A stretch of DNA of 64,000 bases, from contig NZ_VFEU01000003.1 of assembly GCF_007858255.1 (NCBI RefSeq), positions 434,001 through 498,000 of the forward strand, written 5' to 3'. The notes beneath the pieces were generated by a model, which saw only the letters and a program-made list of their open reading frames with translations, searched no databases and was not told the DNA's origin. The translations under genes were made by a program, and so were the position numbers. Below, in pieces: positions 7,642 through 16,738 of the stretch (position 1 is the first letter of the stretch; every line of letters starts with the position of its first letter). This stretch comes from Pseudomonas rhodesiae. Lineage in GTDB: Bacteria; Pseudomonadota; Gammaproteobacteria; Pseudomonadales; Pseudomonadaceae.

Positions 7642-9978
7642 CTAGACCGCCGCGCGTTCGCGCCGCATCCACATCTCAAAAGCCATGGCGTTGAGCGGCC
7701 GGCTGATCAGGTAGCCCTGGGCGGTGTCGCAATTCCACTGCTTGAGCAGCTTCAGGCTGGGTTCGAACTCCACCCCTTCGGCCACCACTTTGAGCCCCAG
7801 GTTATGGCTCATCTCGATAGTCGAACGCACGATCACGCCGTCGCCGCCCTCGTTGTCGAGGTTGCGCACGAAGGATTGGTCGATCTTCAGCTCCTGCACC
7901 GGCAGGCGTTGCAGTTGGGCGAGGGAGGAATAACCGGTGCCAAAGTCATCCACCGACAGGCTGATACCGCAGCCGCGCAGTTGCTCCAACACGCTAAGGG
8001 CCTGGCGAGGGTTGTGCATGATGGCGCTCTCGGTGATTTCGAACAGCAATTGCTCGGCGTGCACACCGTGCTGGGCAAGCAAAGTGGTCACGCGGATCGC
8101 CAGGTCGTCGTCGGCCAGGTCGTCCACCGAGATATTCACCGACAACTGGATCAACAGGCCGCGCCGCGCCCATTCGGCGATCTGGCGGATGGCTTCTTCG
8201 ATCACCCAGTGGGTCAGGCTGGCCATGCTGCCGGTGCGCTCGGCCAGGGGAATGAACTCGGCCGGCGACACCAACCCCAGACTGGGGTGCTGCCAGCGCA
8301 GCAGGGCTTCGGCCTGGCGCACCTGGCCGTGCTTGAGGTCGAGTTTGGGCTGGTAACACAGGTGCAACGCGCCTTCGGTGGCGGCACGGCGCAAGTCGCG
8401 AATCAGGGTGATCTGGCGCTGATGGGCGAGGTCGCGGTCCTGCTGGTAGATCTGCAGATAGCCCGGCAGCATCGCCGCATCGTGGCGGGCGATGGCGGCG
8501 CGGCTGATCAATTCTTCCACGTGCTGGCCGTCATTGGGGTAGACCGCAATGCCGATGCTCACTTCGTGGCGCAGCTCGTCGTTGCCAATGCGTTGAGGCT
8601 CGGTGAGCAGCGCATAGAGGCGGTCGGCGCGGGCCACGGCGCGGTCGATGCCGATATTTTCCAGCAACAGCAGAAATTCGCTGCCGGACACCCGCGCCGC
8701 GGTGTCGCTCGCCAACAGGCTCATGGACAGGCACCGGCTGGCTTCGCGCAACATGTCTTCAACCCCCTCCGGGCCGAAGCCTTCGTTGATTGCGCGGTAG
8801 TTTTCGATGCCCAGGTACAGCAGCGCCACCGGCCGCCGCGCACTGATCGCACTGCCCAAGCGCTCCATGGCCAGGGCGCGATTGGGCAGCCCGGTAAGGG
8901 GGTCGTGCAAAGCGTTATGGGCCAGTTGCCGTTCACGCATGGCGATGCCGCTTTGCATGGCATTGAAGGCGCGGGCCAGCAGGCCGAACTCATCGTGGCC
9001 ACGTACCCGCACCGGGGTGCGGTAGTCACCGGCGCCGATCCGCCCGGCGGCGTCCACCAAGGCATTGAGCGGCCGCGACACGCGTCGCGCCAGAAACAAC
9101 GCGCCAGCCAACGACACCACCAACACCGCCAGGGCAATCCCGAGGAACTGCCGGTCCAGCGGCGCAAAGGATTCCAGGGCATGATCCAGCGGGCTTTGCA
9201 GCAACACCCGCACGTCATCGCCCTCACCGGTATTGGCCAGCGTCAGCACCTGGCTGAGCACACGCTCGCCGTAGAACCGATGGATATGCGCCTCGGGGTC
9301 CGGACGGGCCCCACGCAACAGGTTGATCACCGTGGCCTGATAAGCGTCGGGCTGGGTGCTGAATAATTGGCCGACATGCCCGTTGCGCATGCTGAGGAAC
9401 GACACCTCCAGGTTGCTCATGGAGCGCAGTTCATTGGCGAACAACGTGTCCATGGGAAAGCCCATGACCACGCGAGCGATGGGCGTTGTGTCGACGACTT
9501 CGTCCTGCACCAGCAAGTAGGGGCGCTGGTCCATGGCCACGATCAACATCTGCAAGCCACTGCGCCGGGCCCGACGCAGTGCCTCGGCATAAGGGAAGAC
9601 CTGGCCCCGCGTAAACCCCGGCAAGGTGCTGACCATCACCGTGCCGTCCAGCCCCAGCACCAGCACTTCGCTGGAACGGATGCCGCTGCCGTGACGCTCC
9701 AGCACATCCAGGATCGACGCCGAGTTGCCCTCGGCCACCGCGCTTACGAATGGGCCGTCGGCGGTCAGCCAGTCGAGGCCGTATTGCAGGCGCCGGCCCC
9801 GCAGGTCCAAGAGGCGTTCGAACACCTGACTGCCGGTTTTCAGTTGGGCGCGGGCCTGGTTCTCCACGGCGCGGCTGGTGGCGGCCTGCACCGCAAAGTA
9901 GGTCGCGGCGACCACCACCAACAGCAGCAACGCCAATACGCCGGCAATGCGGGTCTGGAACGTATGGCGCCACGTCAT
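7642..9978 (-). CDS. Membrane GGDEF/EAL protein, paralogue of the gene at 4435-6786
   Basis: The 778-aa protein has the same layout as its neighbour: TM helix, periplasmic sensor region, second TM helix near residue 295, HAMP, GGDEF and EAL. Long stretches are nearly identical to the other copy (DDFGTGYSSLA, LPVQELKIDQSFVRNLD, DTAQGYLISRPL). The GGDEF signature is again degenerate (VSGSEF) while EALLRW and the other catalytic-loop motifs are intact, so phosphodiesterase activity is more likely than cyclase activity. The ATG at 9978 has AGAGGG eight bases upstream and is preferred over the ATG at 10080. A gap of 194 bases separates its stop from the cupredoxin operon, so it may be transcribed separately or read through into it. 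Confidence 0.88.
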   Translation of the reverse strand: MTWRHTFQTRIAGVLALLLLVVVAATYFAVQAATSRAVENQARAQLKTGSQVFERLLDLRGRRLQYGLDWLTADGPFVSAVAEGNSASILDVLERHGSGIRSSEVLVLGLDGTVMVSTLPGFTRGQVFPYAEALRRARRSGLQMLIVAMDQRPYLLVQDEVVDTTPIARVVMGFPMDTLFANELRSMSNLEVSFLSMRNGHVGQLFSTQPDAYQATVINLLRGARPDPEAHIHRFYGERVLSQVLTLANTGEGDDVRVLLQSPLDHALESFAPLDRQFLGIALAVLVVSLAGALFLARRVSRPLNALVDAAGRIGAGDYRTPVRVRGHDEFGLLARAFNAMQSGIAMRERQLAHNALHDPLTGLPNRALAMERLGSAISARRPVALLYLGIENYRAINEGFGPEGVEDMLREASRCLSMSLLASDTAARVSGSEFLLLLENIGIDRAVARADRLYALLTEPQRIGNDELRHEVSIGIAVYPNDGQHVEELISRAAIARHDAAMLPGYLQIYQQDRDLAHQRQITLIRDLRRAATEGALHLCYQPKLDLKHGQVRQAEALLRWQHPSLGLVSPAEFIPLAERTGSMASLTHWVIEEAIRQIAEWARRGLLIQLSVNISVDDLADDDLAIRVTTLLAQHGVHAEQLLFEITESAIMHNPRQALSVLEQLRGCGISLSVDDFGTGYSSLAQLQRLPVQELKIDQSFVRNLDNEGGDGVIVRSTIEMSHNLGLKVVAEGVEFEPSLKLLKQWNCDTAQGYLISRPLNAMAFEMWMRRERAAV

Positions 9979-10188
9979 CGGCGTGCCCTCTGGCAGCGTT
10001 CGTCTGTTTCTGCCACTACGTCCATTTGTCATGTGCATTCCCTGCGACAGCTGACCTGGCGTCAAAAAATACCCGTCCATTGCAGGTATTTGTGTTGAGC
10101 AGATTAGCTCGGCGCAGGCGCTTGTCCACCCAATAAAACCGGGGGCTTCACCGTCAGCTTATTGGCGACAGAGGCTTGGCTTTTCGGG
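9979..10188. other. Intergenic region, nothing firm
   Basis: This gap lies between two minus-strand genes and should hold the promoter of the GGDEF/EAL gene. No hairpin terminator for the upstream solute-binding-like gene and no convincing promoter was seen. Confidence 0.4.
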
Positions 10189-11367
10189 TCAGGCCGGCCC
10201 TCGCGCGCGCATGAAATCGCCCCAGCGGCGCACCAGGTAGTTGTGCTCGTCCATCACCGCGTTCCACACCGCGATGTGGCCCATACGCTGTTCATAGGAG
10301 CCGCCGTCGCGCACCTCGCCCCGGTCGATCAGCGGCAGGCCATCGCTGCCCGGCAGTTCTTCACGGGCGGGCTTGCCGGCGTACCAGTAATCCCACTCGG
10401 CGGCGCTCAAATGGTCGCGCGTGCGGGCCGGGTTGCCGATGTAATACCCCTGACGCGCCATCACCGCACCGGGCCAGCCGGACAGCCACCAGTTGAGGTA
10501 CGCGTAGGCGGCATCCAGCACCGGGCCCTGGGCATGGCGCGATAACGACAAACCGCCGAACCAGGCGCGATAGCCTTCGCGCGGCACCGCCAGGCGGTAC
10601 TTCACACCGGCGCGATGCAGGCGCATCAAGGTTGGAGACCACAGGCTCTGGATATCGATACTGGGGCTGAGCATCAGTTGCGCGGCTTCTTCGTCGTCTG
10701 ACCAGAACGCCGCGAAGTGCCCCTCCTTCTGCTTGCGCACCAGGATGTCGGCGAGCACATCGATGTCCTCGATGCTCATATTGCCGATGTCGCGGAAACT
10801 GGCGAGCCCGGCGCCCTGCACCGCCAGCGCGGCATCCAGTGCGCCAATGGCGGCGTCGCTTTGCAGTGCGGTGCGCGCGCGCCACGCCGGGTCCAGCAGC
10901 CAGCCCCAACTTTCGTTGCCCCGGCAAAAGCCTGCGGGCAGACGCTCGGGGCGGTAGGCAAAACTGTCGGCGTTGTGGGTCAGGGGCAGCATGCTGATAC
11001 GTTCGGTCACGGTGCTGCCGAGGCTGCCGTCGTGCTGCACGAACAGCCGCTCGCTGGGCACGCTGCCACTGCCCAGGCGGTCGTTGGGGCTCAGGCGCCC
11101 GCGCTTGGGCAAGTCGTTGATCTCGTGCCATAGCGCGATGCGGCGCGTATCGATAGGCTGGATCGCCCGCGCCGGCCAGACGAAGTCGACGTTGTGAAAC
11201 CATTGATCGTAAAGGTCGTAACTGTCGGGCTGCATCACCGCAATACGCTGGGCCTGCTCGACATCGTGCACCTGATAGACCAGGCGAATGCCAAGTTCCT
11301 GCTCGGCCCGCACGCGCAAACATTCGAGCAATGTCACCGAGGTGCCGAGGACGCGCAGTGTGATCAT
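10189..11367 (-). CDS. Extracellular solute-binding-like protein without signal peptide
   Basis: This 392-aa protein has the look of an ABC-type family 1 (PotD/spermidine-like) binding protein. It opens with a beta strand, ITLRVLGTSVTLLE, and has SYDLYDQWFHNVDFVW, ISMLPLTHNADSFAY, ASFRDIGNMSIEDIDVLADI and a ligand-lobe region, GYYIGNPARTRDHLSAAEWDYW. No signal peptide or lipobox precedes the first strand and no ABC permease or ATPase gene is nearby. It may work in the cytoplasm, or the annotated start may miss an exported form. I chose the ATG at 11367 because it makes an ATGA overlap with the CobW gene; the longer frame upstream overlaps that gene by about 140 bases. It is last in the minus-strand cluster headed by the amidase. 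Confidence 0.7.
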   Translation of the reverse strand: MITLRVLGTSVTLLECLRVRAEQELGIRLVYQVHDVEQAQRIAVMQPDSYDLYDQWFHNVDFVWPARAIQPIDTRRIALWHEINDLPKRGRLSPNDRLGSGSVPSERLFVQHDGSLGSTVTERISMLPLTHNADSFAYRPERLPAGFCRGNESWGWLLDPAWRARTALQSDAAIGALDAALAVQGAGLASFRDIGNMSIEDIDVLADILVRKQKEGHFAAFWSDDEEAAQLMLSPSIDIQSLWSPTLMRLHRAGVKYRLAVPREGYRAWFGGLSLSRHAQGPVLDAAYAYLNWWLSGWPGAVMARQGYYIGNPARTRDHLSAAEWDYWYAGKPAREELPGSDGLPLIDRGEVRDGGSYEQRMGHIAVWNAVMDEHNYLVRRWGDFMRARGPA

Positions 11368-12338
11368 CGGGCCAACCGCCGGGAAAACACCTCGAAAGAA
11401 CGACGCAACAGCGCAGGGTCGAGGCCGCGCAGGATAAATACCAAGCGCGATTGCCGGTCGCTGCCCGGCCACGCAGGCAGATGCACCGGCGCGTGCAGGC
11501 AATGCTGCACGCCATGAATGACGATGGGGGCGTTACTGGCGTTCACGTTGAGCAGTCCCTTGACCCGGAGGATTCGTTCGCCGTGGCATCTTAGCAGCAT
11601 CGACAACCACACCCCGAACCCTACCCAGTCCAGCGGCTGCTCGAAGGTCAGGCAGCACACCTGCGCCGCGCCATGGGAGGCGGTGGTGGATCGATGCAGT
11701 TGCCAGCGTTGCACTTCATCGGCGGGCTCGGCGCTGCGCAGGCCTTCGCCGAGCAGCAATTGGTCGCCGCTGTGAATGGCGTGGGTGTCGAGGATCGGCG
11801 TACCGGCGTTGAGCGCCTGCAAGTGCGCACGCAGCGGGGCGCAATCACCGGCCAGGTCGGTTTTGCTCAGCAGCAGGCGGTCGGCGGCGGCCACTTGGGC
11901 CAGCCATTCCGGGTGCAGGCGTTCTTGCAGGGCGGCGTGGCTGGCGTCCACCAAGGTGATCACCAGGCCGATATGGAAACGCCCGCGCAGTTGCACGTCG
12001 TTGTTGAGTGTGGCGAGGATCGGCGCCGGGTCGGCCAGGCCGGTGGTTTCCAGGATCACGCGCTTGAACGCCGGAATTTCACCGCGTTCGCGGCGCTGCA
12101 ACAGGGCCAGCAGCGCGTCTTTCAACTCGCCGCGAATCGAACAACACACACAGCCGCTGGGCAGCAACACAGTGTCCGGGGCCACTTCTTCCACCAGCAG
12201 ATGGTCGATGCCCACATCGCCGAATTCGTTAATCAGTAACGCGGTGTCGCCCAGGCTTTCACCCTCCAACAGGCGCTTTAGCAAGGTGGTTTTGCCGCTG
12301 CCGAGGAAGCCGGTGATGACGTTCAGGGCCATGCTCAT
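11364..12338 (-). CDS. CobW/G3E-family GTPase (putative metallochaperone)
   Basis: G3E GTPases use GTP hydrolysis to insert or deliver metal to client enzymes. This 324-aa protein has the P-loop GFLGSGKTTLLK right at the N-terminus, NEFGDVGIDHLL, the metal-binding GCVCC motif (the CxCC signature), LLSKTDLAG as the base-recognition region, and the CobW C-terminal domain with VKGLLNV and a final HLPAWPGSDRQSRLVFILRGLD segment. It overlaps the downstream solute-binding-like gene by ATGA and overlaps the upstream CxxC gene stop. The nearby CE4 hydrolase is a metal enzyme and is a plausible client. That pairing is inferred from position only. Confidence 0.88.
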   Translation of the reverse strand: MSMALNVITGFLGSGKTTLLKRLLEGESLGDTALLINEFGDVGIDHLLVEEVAPDTVLLPSGCVCCSIRGELKDALLALLQRRERGEIPAFKRVILETTGLADPAPILATLNNDVQLRGRFHIGLVITLVDASHAALQERLHPEWLAQVAAADRLLLSKTDLAGDCAPLRAHLQALNAGTPILDTHAIHSGDQLLLGEGLRSAEPADEVQRWQLHRSTTASHGAAQVCCLTFEQPLDWVGFGVWLSMLLRCHGERILRVKGLLNVNASNAPIVIHGVQHCLHAPVHLPAWPGSDRQSRLVFILRGLDPALLRRSFEVFSRRLAR

Positions 12339-12634
12339 GGGGCGGACTCCAAGTGATCCAACAGCGTCGCATCGAGGGGGTCTAACGCACGGCCGAGCAT
12401 GCTTTCGGCCGCTTGCCAGAGTTGATCCAGGCCGCTGGCCAGGGCTTGTTTGCCGGTGGCGCCGATCAGTAAATAAGAGGCGCCCTGGAAATCTTCGACC
12501 TTGAGCCGGAACACCGCCAGCACCTGATTGATCGCGGCGATGCGGCGCAGCCGTTCCCGGCGCCTTGGCAACTCATCGCCCAAGGGGTCGCTCCAGTGCA
12601 GGTCTTCACCCAGCAGTCCGCAGAGTCCACACAT
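12335..12634 (-). CDS. Small hypothetical protein with N-terminal CxxC
   Basis: A 99-aa protein that begins MCGLCGLLGEDLHW; the two cysteines at residues 2 and 5 could bind metal. The rest is mostly helical with a charged RRRERLRRIAAINQVL segment. I do not recognise a named domain. The ATG at 12634 has GGGG upstream and lies 13 bases after the dehydrogenase stop; its own stop overlaps the start of the CobW gene by four bases. Tight coupling to a G3E GTPase suggests a helper in the same metal-related task, but this is a guess from position. Confidence 0.65.
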   Translation of the reverse strand: MCGLCGLLGEDLHWSDPLGDELPRRRERLRRIAAINQVLAVFRLKVEDFQGASYLLIGATGKQALASGLDQLWQAAESMLGRALDPLDATLLDHLESAP

Positions 12635-12647
12635 CGCTATACCCCGC

Positions 12648-13397
12648 TCATGGCATGACGTCGCCGGCGTTCGGGCCAAGCGTCTGGCCGACAAACAGAT
12701 TGCCGCCCGGCTCGCTGGCGAGCAGCACGGCGGTGGGCGCCACTTCATCGGCCAGGCCGAAGCGACCCAGGGGCAGCTCGGCGGCTTTGGCGCGTTTCCA
12801 AGCCTCGCTGATCCCGCCCACTAACGGCGTTTCGATTGGCCCCGGGGCGATGGCGTTGACCAGCACATTGTCCTTGGCCACTTCCAGGGCCAGGGACTTG
12901 GTGAAGCCGATCACCCCGGCCTTGGCGGCGGCGTAGTGAGTCAGCTCGGCGCCGCCCTTGATGCCCAGTTGCGAGGCCACATTGATGATCCGCCCCCAGC
13001 GCTGCGCCAGCATGTGCGGCAGGGCGCGCTGACTGGCGACGAACACGCTGGTGAGGTCGACGCGCAGCATGTCGTTCCACATTTCGAGGGTCAGATCGAC
13101 ACAACGCGCCTGGGTCAGCATGCCGGCGTTGTTGACCAGGATATCGATGCCGCCGAACTGCTCGACACACCGGTCGACCCCGGCCTGAGCGCCTTCTAGC
13201 GTGCCGACATCGGCCACACACTCGACCACCTCGGCGCCCAGGTTGCGGCAGGTGATCGCGGTTTCGGCGAGGCTGGCGGCGTTGCGGTCGGCCAATAACA
13301 GACGCGCGCCTTCAACCGCATAAGCGCGGGCGATGGCGGCACCAATGCCGCTGCCGGCACCGGTGATCACAGCGCGACGATCAGTGAGTTGGGGCAT
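12648..13397 (-). CDS. Short-chain dehydrogenase/reductase
   Basis: A 249-aa classical SDR with the NAD(P)-binding motif TGAGSGIGAAIA, NNAG at about residue 89, the catalytic Ser in INVASQ, YAAAK (Tyr-x3-Lys) and the PGPIETPLV loop. The residue after the second strand is Asp (LLLADRN), which favours NAD(H) over NADP(H). The ATG at 13397 has GGAG at ideal spacing; an ATG two codons earlier is too close to it. The substrate is unknown. The cluster context suggests oxidation or reduction of an intermediate of the compound handled by the amidase and CE4 hydrolase. Confidence 0.88.
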   Translation of the reverse strand: MPQLTDRRAVITGAGSGIGAAIARAYAVEGARLLLADRNAASLAETAITCRNLGAEVVECVADVGTLEGAQAGVDRCVEQFGGIDILVNNAGMLTQARCVDLTLEMWNDMLRVDLTSVFVASQRALPHMLAQRWGRIINVASQLGIKGGAELTHYAAAKAGVIGFTKSLALEVAKDNVLVNAIAPGPIETPLVGGISEAWKRAKAAELPLGRFGLADEVAPTAVLLASEPGGNLFVGQTLGPNAGDVMP

Positions 13398-13419
13398 ATC
13401 CATTCTCCAGAAACAAACA

Positions 13420-13712
13420 CAATTCCAATGTGAGAGGGGCCTGCCCCGATTGCAGGGGGTCAGCCAGGGCAGCTGTGTCTGACCCACCACCATCGGGGGG
13501 CAAGCCCCCTCCCACAGTTGAAGCGAGTACATCCGTCAGGCCAGTGACATTCCAATGTGGGAAGGGCTTGCCCCCTACCACCGTTGAAGCGAGTACATCC
13601 GTCAGGCCAGTGACATTCCAATGTGGGAGGGGGCTTGCCCCCGATTGCAGTGGTTCAGCCAGCACAGATGTATCTGGCGCACCACCATCGGGGGCAAGCC
13701 CCCTCCCCCCCA
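13420..13712. repeat. REP array with 46-bp direct repeat inside the gene cluster
   Basis: Five REP palindromes of the GGGGGCTTGCCCCC type lie at about 13426-13450, 13490-13515, 13555-13576, 13621-13643 and 13684-13708. Within the array a 46-base sequence is perfectly repeated at 13517-13562 and 13583-13628 (66-base period), so at least one unit arose by tandem duplication. The array fills the whole gap between two same-strand dehydrogenase genes. Confidence 0.9.
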
Positions 13713-14474
13713 TCAGTCAGGCCAGCGTACGGTCAGGCCACCGTCGATGACGATGCTCTGGCCGGTAAGGTAGCTGGACGCATCACTGGTCAAGAACTGC
13801 ACCAGCGACGCCACTTCATCGGCGCGCCCTACCCGGCCCAGCGGAATAGCGCGGGCGGCTTTGGCCAGGCCTTCGGGGCCGAGGGAGTTTTTGGCGTCCA
13901 GGGACTGCGGCGTCTCGATCAGGCCCGGGATCACCGCATTGCAGCGAATGCCCAGAGGCGCCAGTTCCACCGCCAGCGAACGGCACAACCCCGGCACTCC
14001 AGCCTTGGCGGCGGCGTAGTGGCTGTGGTCCTGCCAGCCGTACACGCCGCCGGCAATCGACGAAATCGCCACCAACGCACCGCCCTCGTTCATATGCCGA
14101 CTGGCAGCGCGAAAGGTGCGCATGACGCCAGTCAGGTCGACGTTGAGCATCTCGTCCCACAGCGCATCGGTCATGTCCAGCAACGGTGCGCGACGCAGCA
14201 GGCCGGCGTTGGCCACCGCGTAGTCGAGCCGACCGAAATGCTGCACAGCCTGCGCGGCCAAGGCGTCCACCGAGGCGGTGTCGCCCACGTCCAGCGGCAA
14301 CATCAGGCAGACGCCACCGGCTTCTTGCACCAGGCTCACAGTGATCTGCGGGTCATGGGGATCAGCCGGAAAATACCCGCCCACCACTGTCACGCCATTG
14401 CGCGCATAGGCCACGGCCAGGGCTTGGCCGATGCCGCTGGCGGCACCGGTAATCAAGGCAACTTTACGATTCAT
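13713..14474 (-). CDS. Short-chain dehydrogenase/reductase
   Basis: A 253-aa classical [28 protein letters not shown], the Ser of [14 protein letters not shown] and PGLIETPQS, ending with the usual SIVIDGGLT. It is similar in fold but not a close copy of the dehydrogenase at 12648-13397. The ATG at 14474 follows AAGGAG; that binding site overlaps the stop codon of the MFS gene, so the two are probably cotranscribed. The substrate cannot be read from the sequence. Confidence 0.88.
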   Translation of the reverse strand: MNRKVALITGAASGIGQALAVAYARNGVTVVGGYFPADPHDPQITVSLVQEAGGVCLMLPLDVGDTASVDALAAQAVQHFGRLDYAVANAGLLRRAPLLDMTDALWDEMLNVDLTGVMRTFRAASRHMNEGGALVAISSIAGGVYGWQDHSHYAAAKAGVPGLCRSLAVELAPLGIRCNAVIPGLIETPQSLDAKNSLGPEGLAKAARAIPLGRVGRADEVASLVQFLTSDASSYLTGQSIVIDGGLTVRWPD

Positions 14475-14484
14475 CGAATACTCC

Positions 14485-15825
14485 TTACTGCACGGTTTCC
14501 GGGCGGACATGGCGGGCGGCAAACATCAGCGCACCGGACAGGAAGCACGGCACCGCACCGAACCACAGCGCCGCGGTCTGCCAGTCGCTGCCGGCGGACA
14601 GCACTTGAGTGGCACCAAAGCCTGCGACCACCGCACCGATGGGCCCCATGGCATGGATGATCGCGCCGCCAGTGGCGCGAATGCTGGTGGGGAAACTTTC
14701 ACTGATAAAGAACAGCGCCGCCGAGTACGGCCCGATCAGGAAGAACAGGCCCAGGCTGTACAAGCCCACCACCATGGCCATATTGCTCGGGCCGAACAGC
14801 ATGCCGGCGAACGACAGACCGCCGAGCATCCAGCCCAGGCCGATCACATTGCGGCGGCCGATCTTATCGCCCATCCAGCCATGGCTGAGGTAGCCGCAGT
14901 AACCCACCAGGTTCGACAGCACCAGGATGATCAGCGAGTTCTCGAACGAGATGTGGTGCACGCTGACGATCACCGACGTGCCCAGCACACTGAACACCTG
15001 GATCGCCGCCCAGTTGAGCAACAGCGCGGCGCCGATCACCAGGGTGGCGCGGCGTGCCGGGCCACGGAACGCGGCTTTGAGCCCGGCCTTGCTGTGTTCG
15101 TCGTAGTCCACGCCGTAGGTGGCGGCGACGTTCTGCGCTTCGTTCACCGCGCCACTTTTACGCAGTTCGCTGATGCGCTGATGGATCTGGAACTGCGGGC
15201 TCTCCTTGAGCTTGCGCGCCATGATTGCAATCACAATGGCCGGGATCGCCGCGAAGATAAAACACCCCTGCCAACCGATGATCGGCAGCAACAAGGCGGT
15301 CAACCCCGCCGCAATCAGTGCCCCTACCGGCCAGCCGCCCTGCACCAGGCTGTAGATGAAACCGCGCCGCTTGGTCAGTCGTGGGTCTTCCGACGCGCCA
15401 TACAGCTCGGTGAGGTAGGTGGCGTTGACGGTTTCTTCGGCATAACCCAGACCGCCCAACGAACGGATCAGAATCAGCGGCGACTTGCCCCACGCCCCGC
15501 CGATCGCGGTCAGCGCCGAACACAGCGCCGAACCGGCCACGGTGAAAATAATCCCTTTGCGCCGCCCCAGTTTGTCGACGATAGGGCCGATGGCCAGGGC
15601 GACCACGGCGGTGCCCACCGCTACCCAGGTCGCGATCTCGGCTTGCTCCACTTCACCCCAGCCGAAGTGCCGGCCGATCTCCGGCAGCAAGGTGCCGAAC
15701 AGAATGAAGTCGTACACCGCAAACACCCAGGCGAAAAACGCGATCCAGGTGGCGAAGCGCACTTCCTGGGACGTCAATTGCCGGGGTTTCCAACCGGTCA
15801 GGTCAAGCTTGTTGTAGATGGACAT
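14485..15825 (-). CDS. MFS transporter, sugar/organic-acid proton symporter type
   Basis: This 446-aa inner-membrane protein has about 12 hydrophobic helices and the MFS loop signatures DKLGRRKG (helix 2-3) and GDKIGRRNV (helix 8-9). A soluble N-terminal stretch ([20 protein letters not shown]) precedes the first helix, as in metabolite:H+ symporters. Its position between the CE4 hydrolase and the dehydrogenase genes suggests that it imports the substrate of the pathway. GAGG precedes the ATG at eight bases. Confidence 0.88.
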   Translation of the reverse strand: MSIYNKLDLTGWKPRQLTSQEVRFATWIAFFAWVFAVYDFILFGTLLPEIGRHFGWGEVEQAEIATWVAVGTAVVALAIGPIVDKLGRRKGIIFTVAGSALCSALTAIGGAWGKSPLILIRSLGGLGYAEETVNATYLTELYGASEDPRLTKRRGFIYSLVQGGWPVGALIAAGLTALLLPIIGWQGCFIFAAIPAIVIAIMARKLKESPQFQIHQRISELRKSGAVNEAQNVAATYGVDYDEHSKAGLKAAFRGPARRATLVIGAALLLNWAAIQVFSVLGTSVIVSVHHISFENSLIILVLSNLVGYCGYLSHGWMGDKIGRRNVIGLGWMLGGLSFAGMLFGPSNMAMVVGLYSLGLFFLIGPYSAALFFISESFPTSIRATGGAIIHAMGPIGAVVAGFGATQVLSAGSDWQTAALWFGAVPCFLSGALMFAARHVRPETVQ

Positions 15826-15848
15826 GGGTGGCGCCTCAAGGGGTGGGG

Positions 15849-16727
15849 TCAGGAACGCGGTTGGCGACGGATAAAGTCGTCGGCGATTTCATCGAACGTG
15901 ACAAAACGCACGCCGGCATGGCTCTGGATGTGTTCGATCAAGCGTTCGAGCATCAGCAGCACTTGCGGGCGGCCGGATACGTCGGGGTGGATGGTCATGG
16001 TGAACACCGCGTGTTCGTGTTCGCGGTAGACCCAGTCGAACTGGTCGCGCCACATTTCTTCGAGGTGACGCGGGTTGACGAAGCCGTGGCTGTTGGGGGC
16101 TTTCTTGATGAACATCATCGGCGGCAGGTCATCCAGGTACCAGTTGGCCGGGATCTCTACCAAGTCGGTTTCTTCACCGCGTACCAGCGGTTTCATCCAG
16201 GTGTCGGGGTGCTGGCTGTAGTCGATCTTGGTCCAGCTGTCGCCCTTGCGTACGTAGTAGGGGTGGAAGTCGTTATGCATCAGGCTGTGGTCGTACTTGA
16301 TGCCTTTTTTCAGCAACAGCTCGTTGGTGACCTTGCTGAATTCCCACCACGGCGCAACGTAGCCGGTGGGGCGTTTGCCGGTGACTTGGGTGATCAGTTC
16401 GATGGACTTGTCGAGGACGATTTCTTCCTGCTCGGCGGTCATCGCAATCGGGTTTTCGTGGCTGTAGCCATGCACGCCGATTTCGTGGCCGGCATCGGCG
16501 ACGGCCTTCATCTGCTCGGGGAACGTCTCCATCGAGTGGCCGGGGATAAACCAGGTGGTGCGCAGGCCGTAGCGTTCGAACAGTTTGAGCAGGCGCGGCG
16601 CGCCGACTTCGCCGGCGAACAGGCCGCGAGAGATGTCATCCGGCGAGTCCTCGCCGCCGTAGGAACCGAGCCAGCCGGCGACGGCATCAACGTCGACGCC
16701 AAATGCACAAAGGATGTCTTTAGCCAT
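15849..16727 (-). CDS. CE4 polysaccharide deacetylase-family hydrolase, imidase/allantoinase-like
   Basis: A cytoplasmic-looking 292-aa protein with no signal peptide. It has the CE4 metal site: Asp14 (GVDVDAVAG), His86 and His90 ([10 protein letters not shown]), then [10 protein letters not shown] and a late HPD ([10 protein letters not shown]). The [17 protein letters not shown] block is typical of the subgroup that contains the H. pylori PgdA-type enzyme and, as I recall, the cyclic imide hydrolase of Pseudomonas putida, which has nearly the same length. Hydrolysis of a small cyclic amide or imide fits better than peptidoglycan editing because the protein is not exported and its gene sits beside an amidase and a transporter. 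A perfect AAGGAG site overlaps the amidase stop region. Confidence 0.82.
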   Translation of the reverse strand: MAKDILCAFGVDVDAVAGWLGSYGGEDSPDDISRGLFAGEVGAPRLLKLFERYGLRTTWFIPGHSMETFPEQMKAVADAGHEIGVHGYSHENPIAMTAEQEEIVLDKSIELITQVTGKRPTGYVAPWWEFSKVTNELLLKKGIKYDHSLMHNDFHPYYVRKGDSWTKIDYSQHPDTWMKPLVRGEETDLVEIPANWYLDDLPPMMFIKKAPNSHGFVNPRHLEEMWRDQFDWVYREHEHAVFTMTIHPDVSGRPQVLLMLERLIEHIQSHAGVRFVTFDEIADDFIRRQPRS

Positions 16728-16738
16728 GGTGTATCTCC

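Noticed and set aside
11368-11502. N-terminal extension of the solute-binding-like protein that might give it an export signal
   Set aside because: The extension is antisense-overlapping CobW codons in another frame, is Arg/Pro-rich without a hydrophobic core, and the ATGA overlap supports the shorter start.
13425-13712. CRISPR array
   Set aside because: The repeats are REP palindromes plus one duplicated unit with irregular spacing; spacers are not unique and there are no cas genes.
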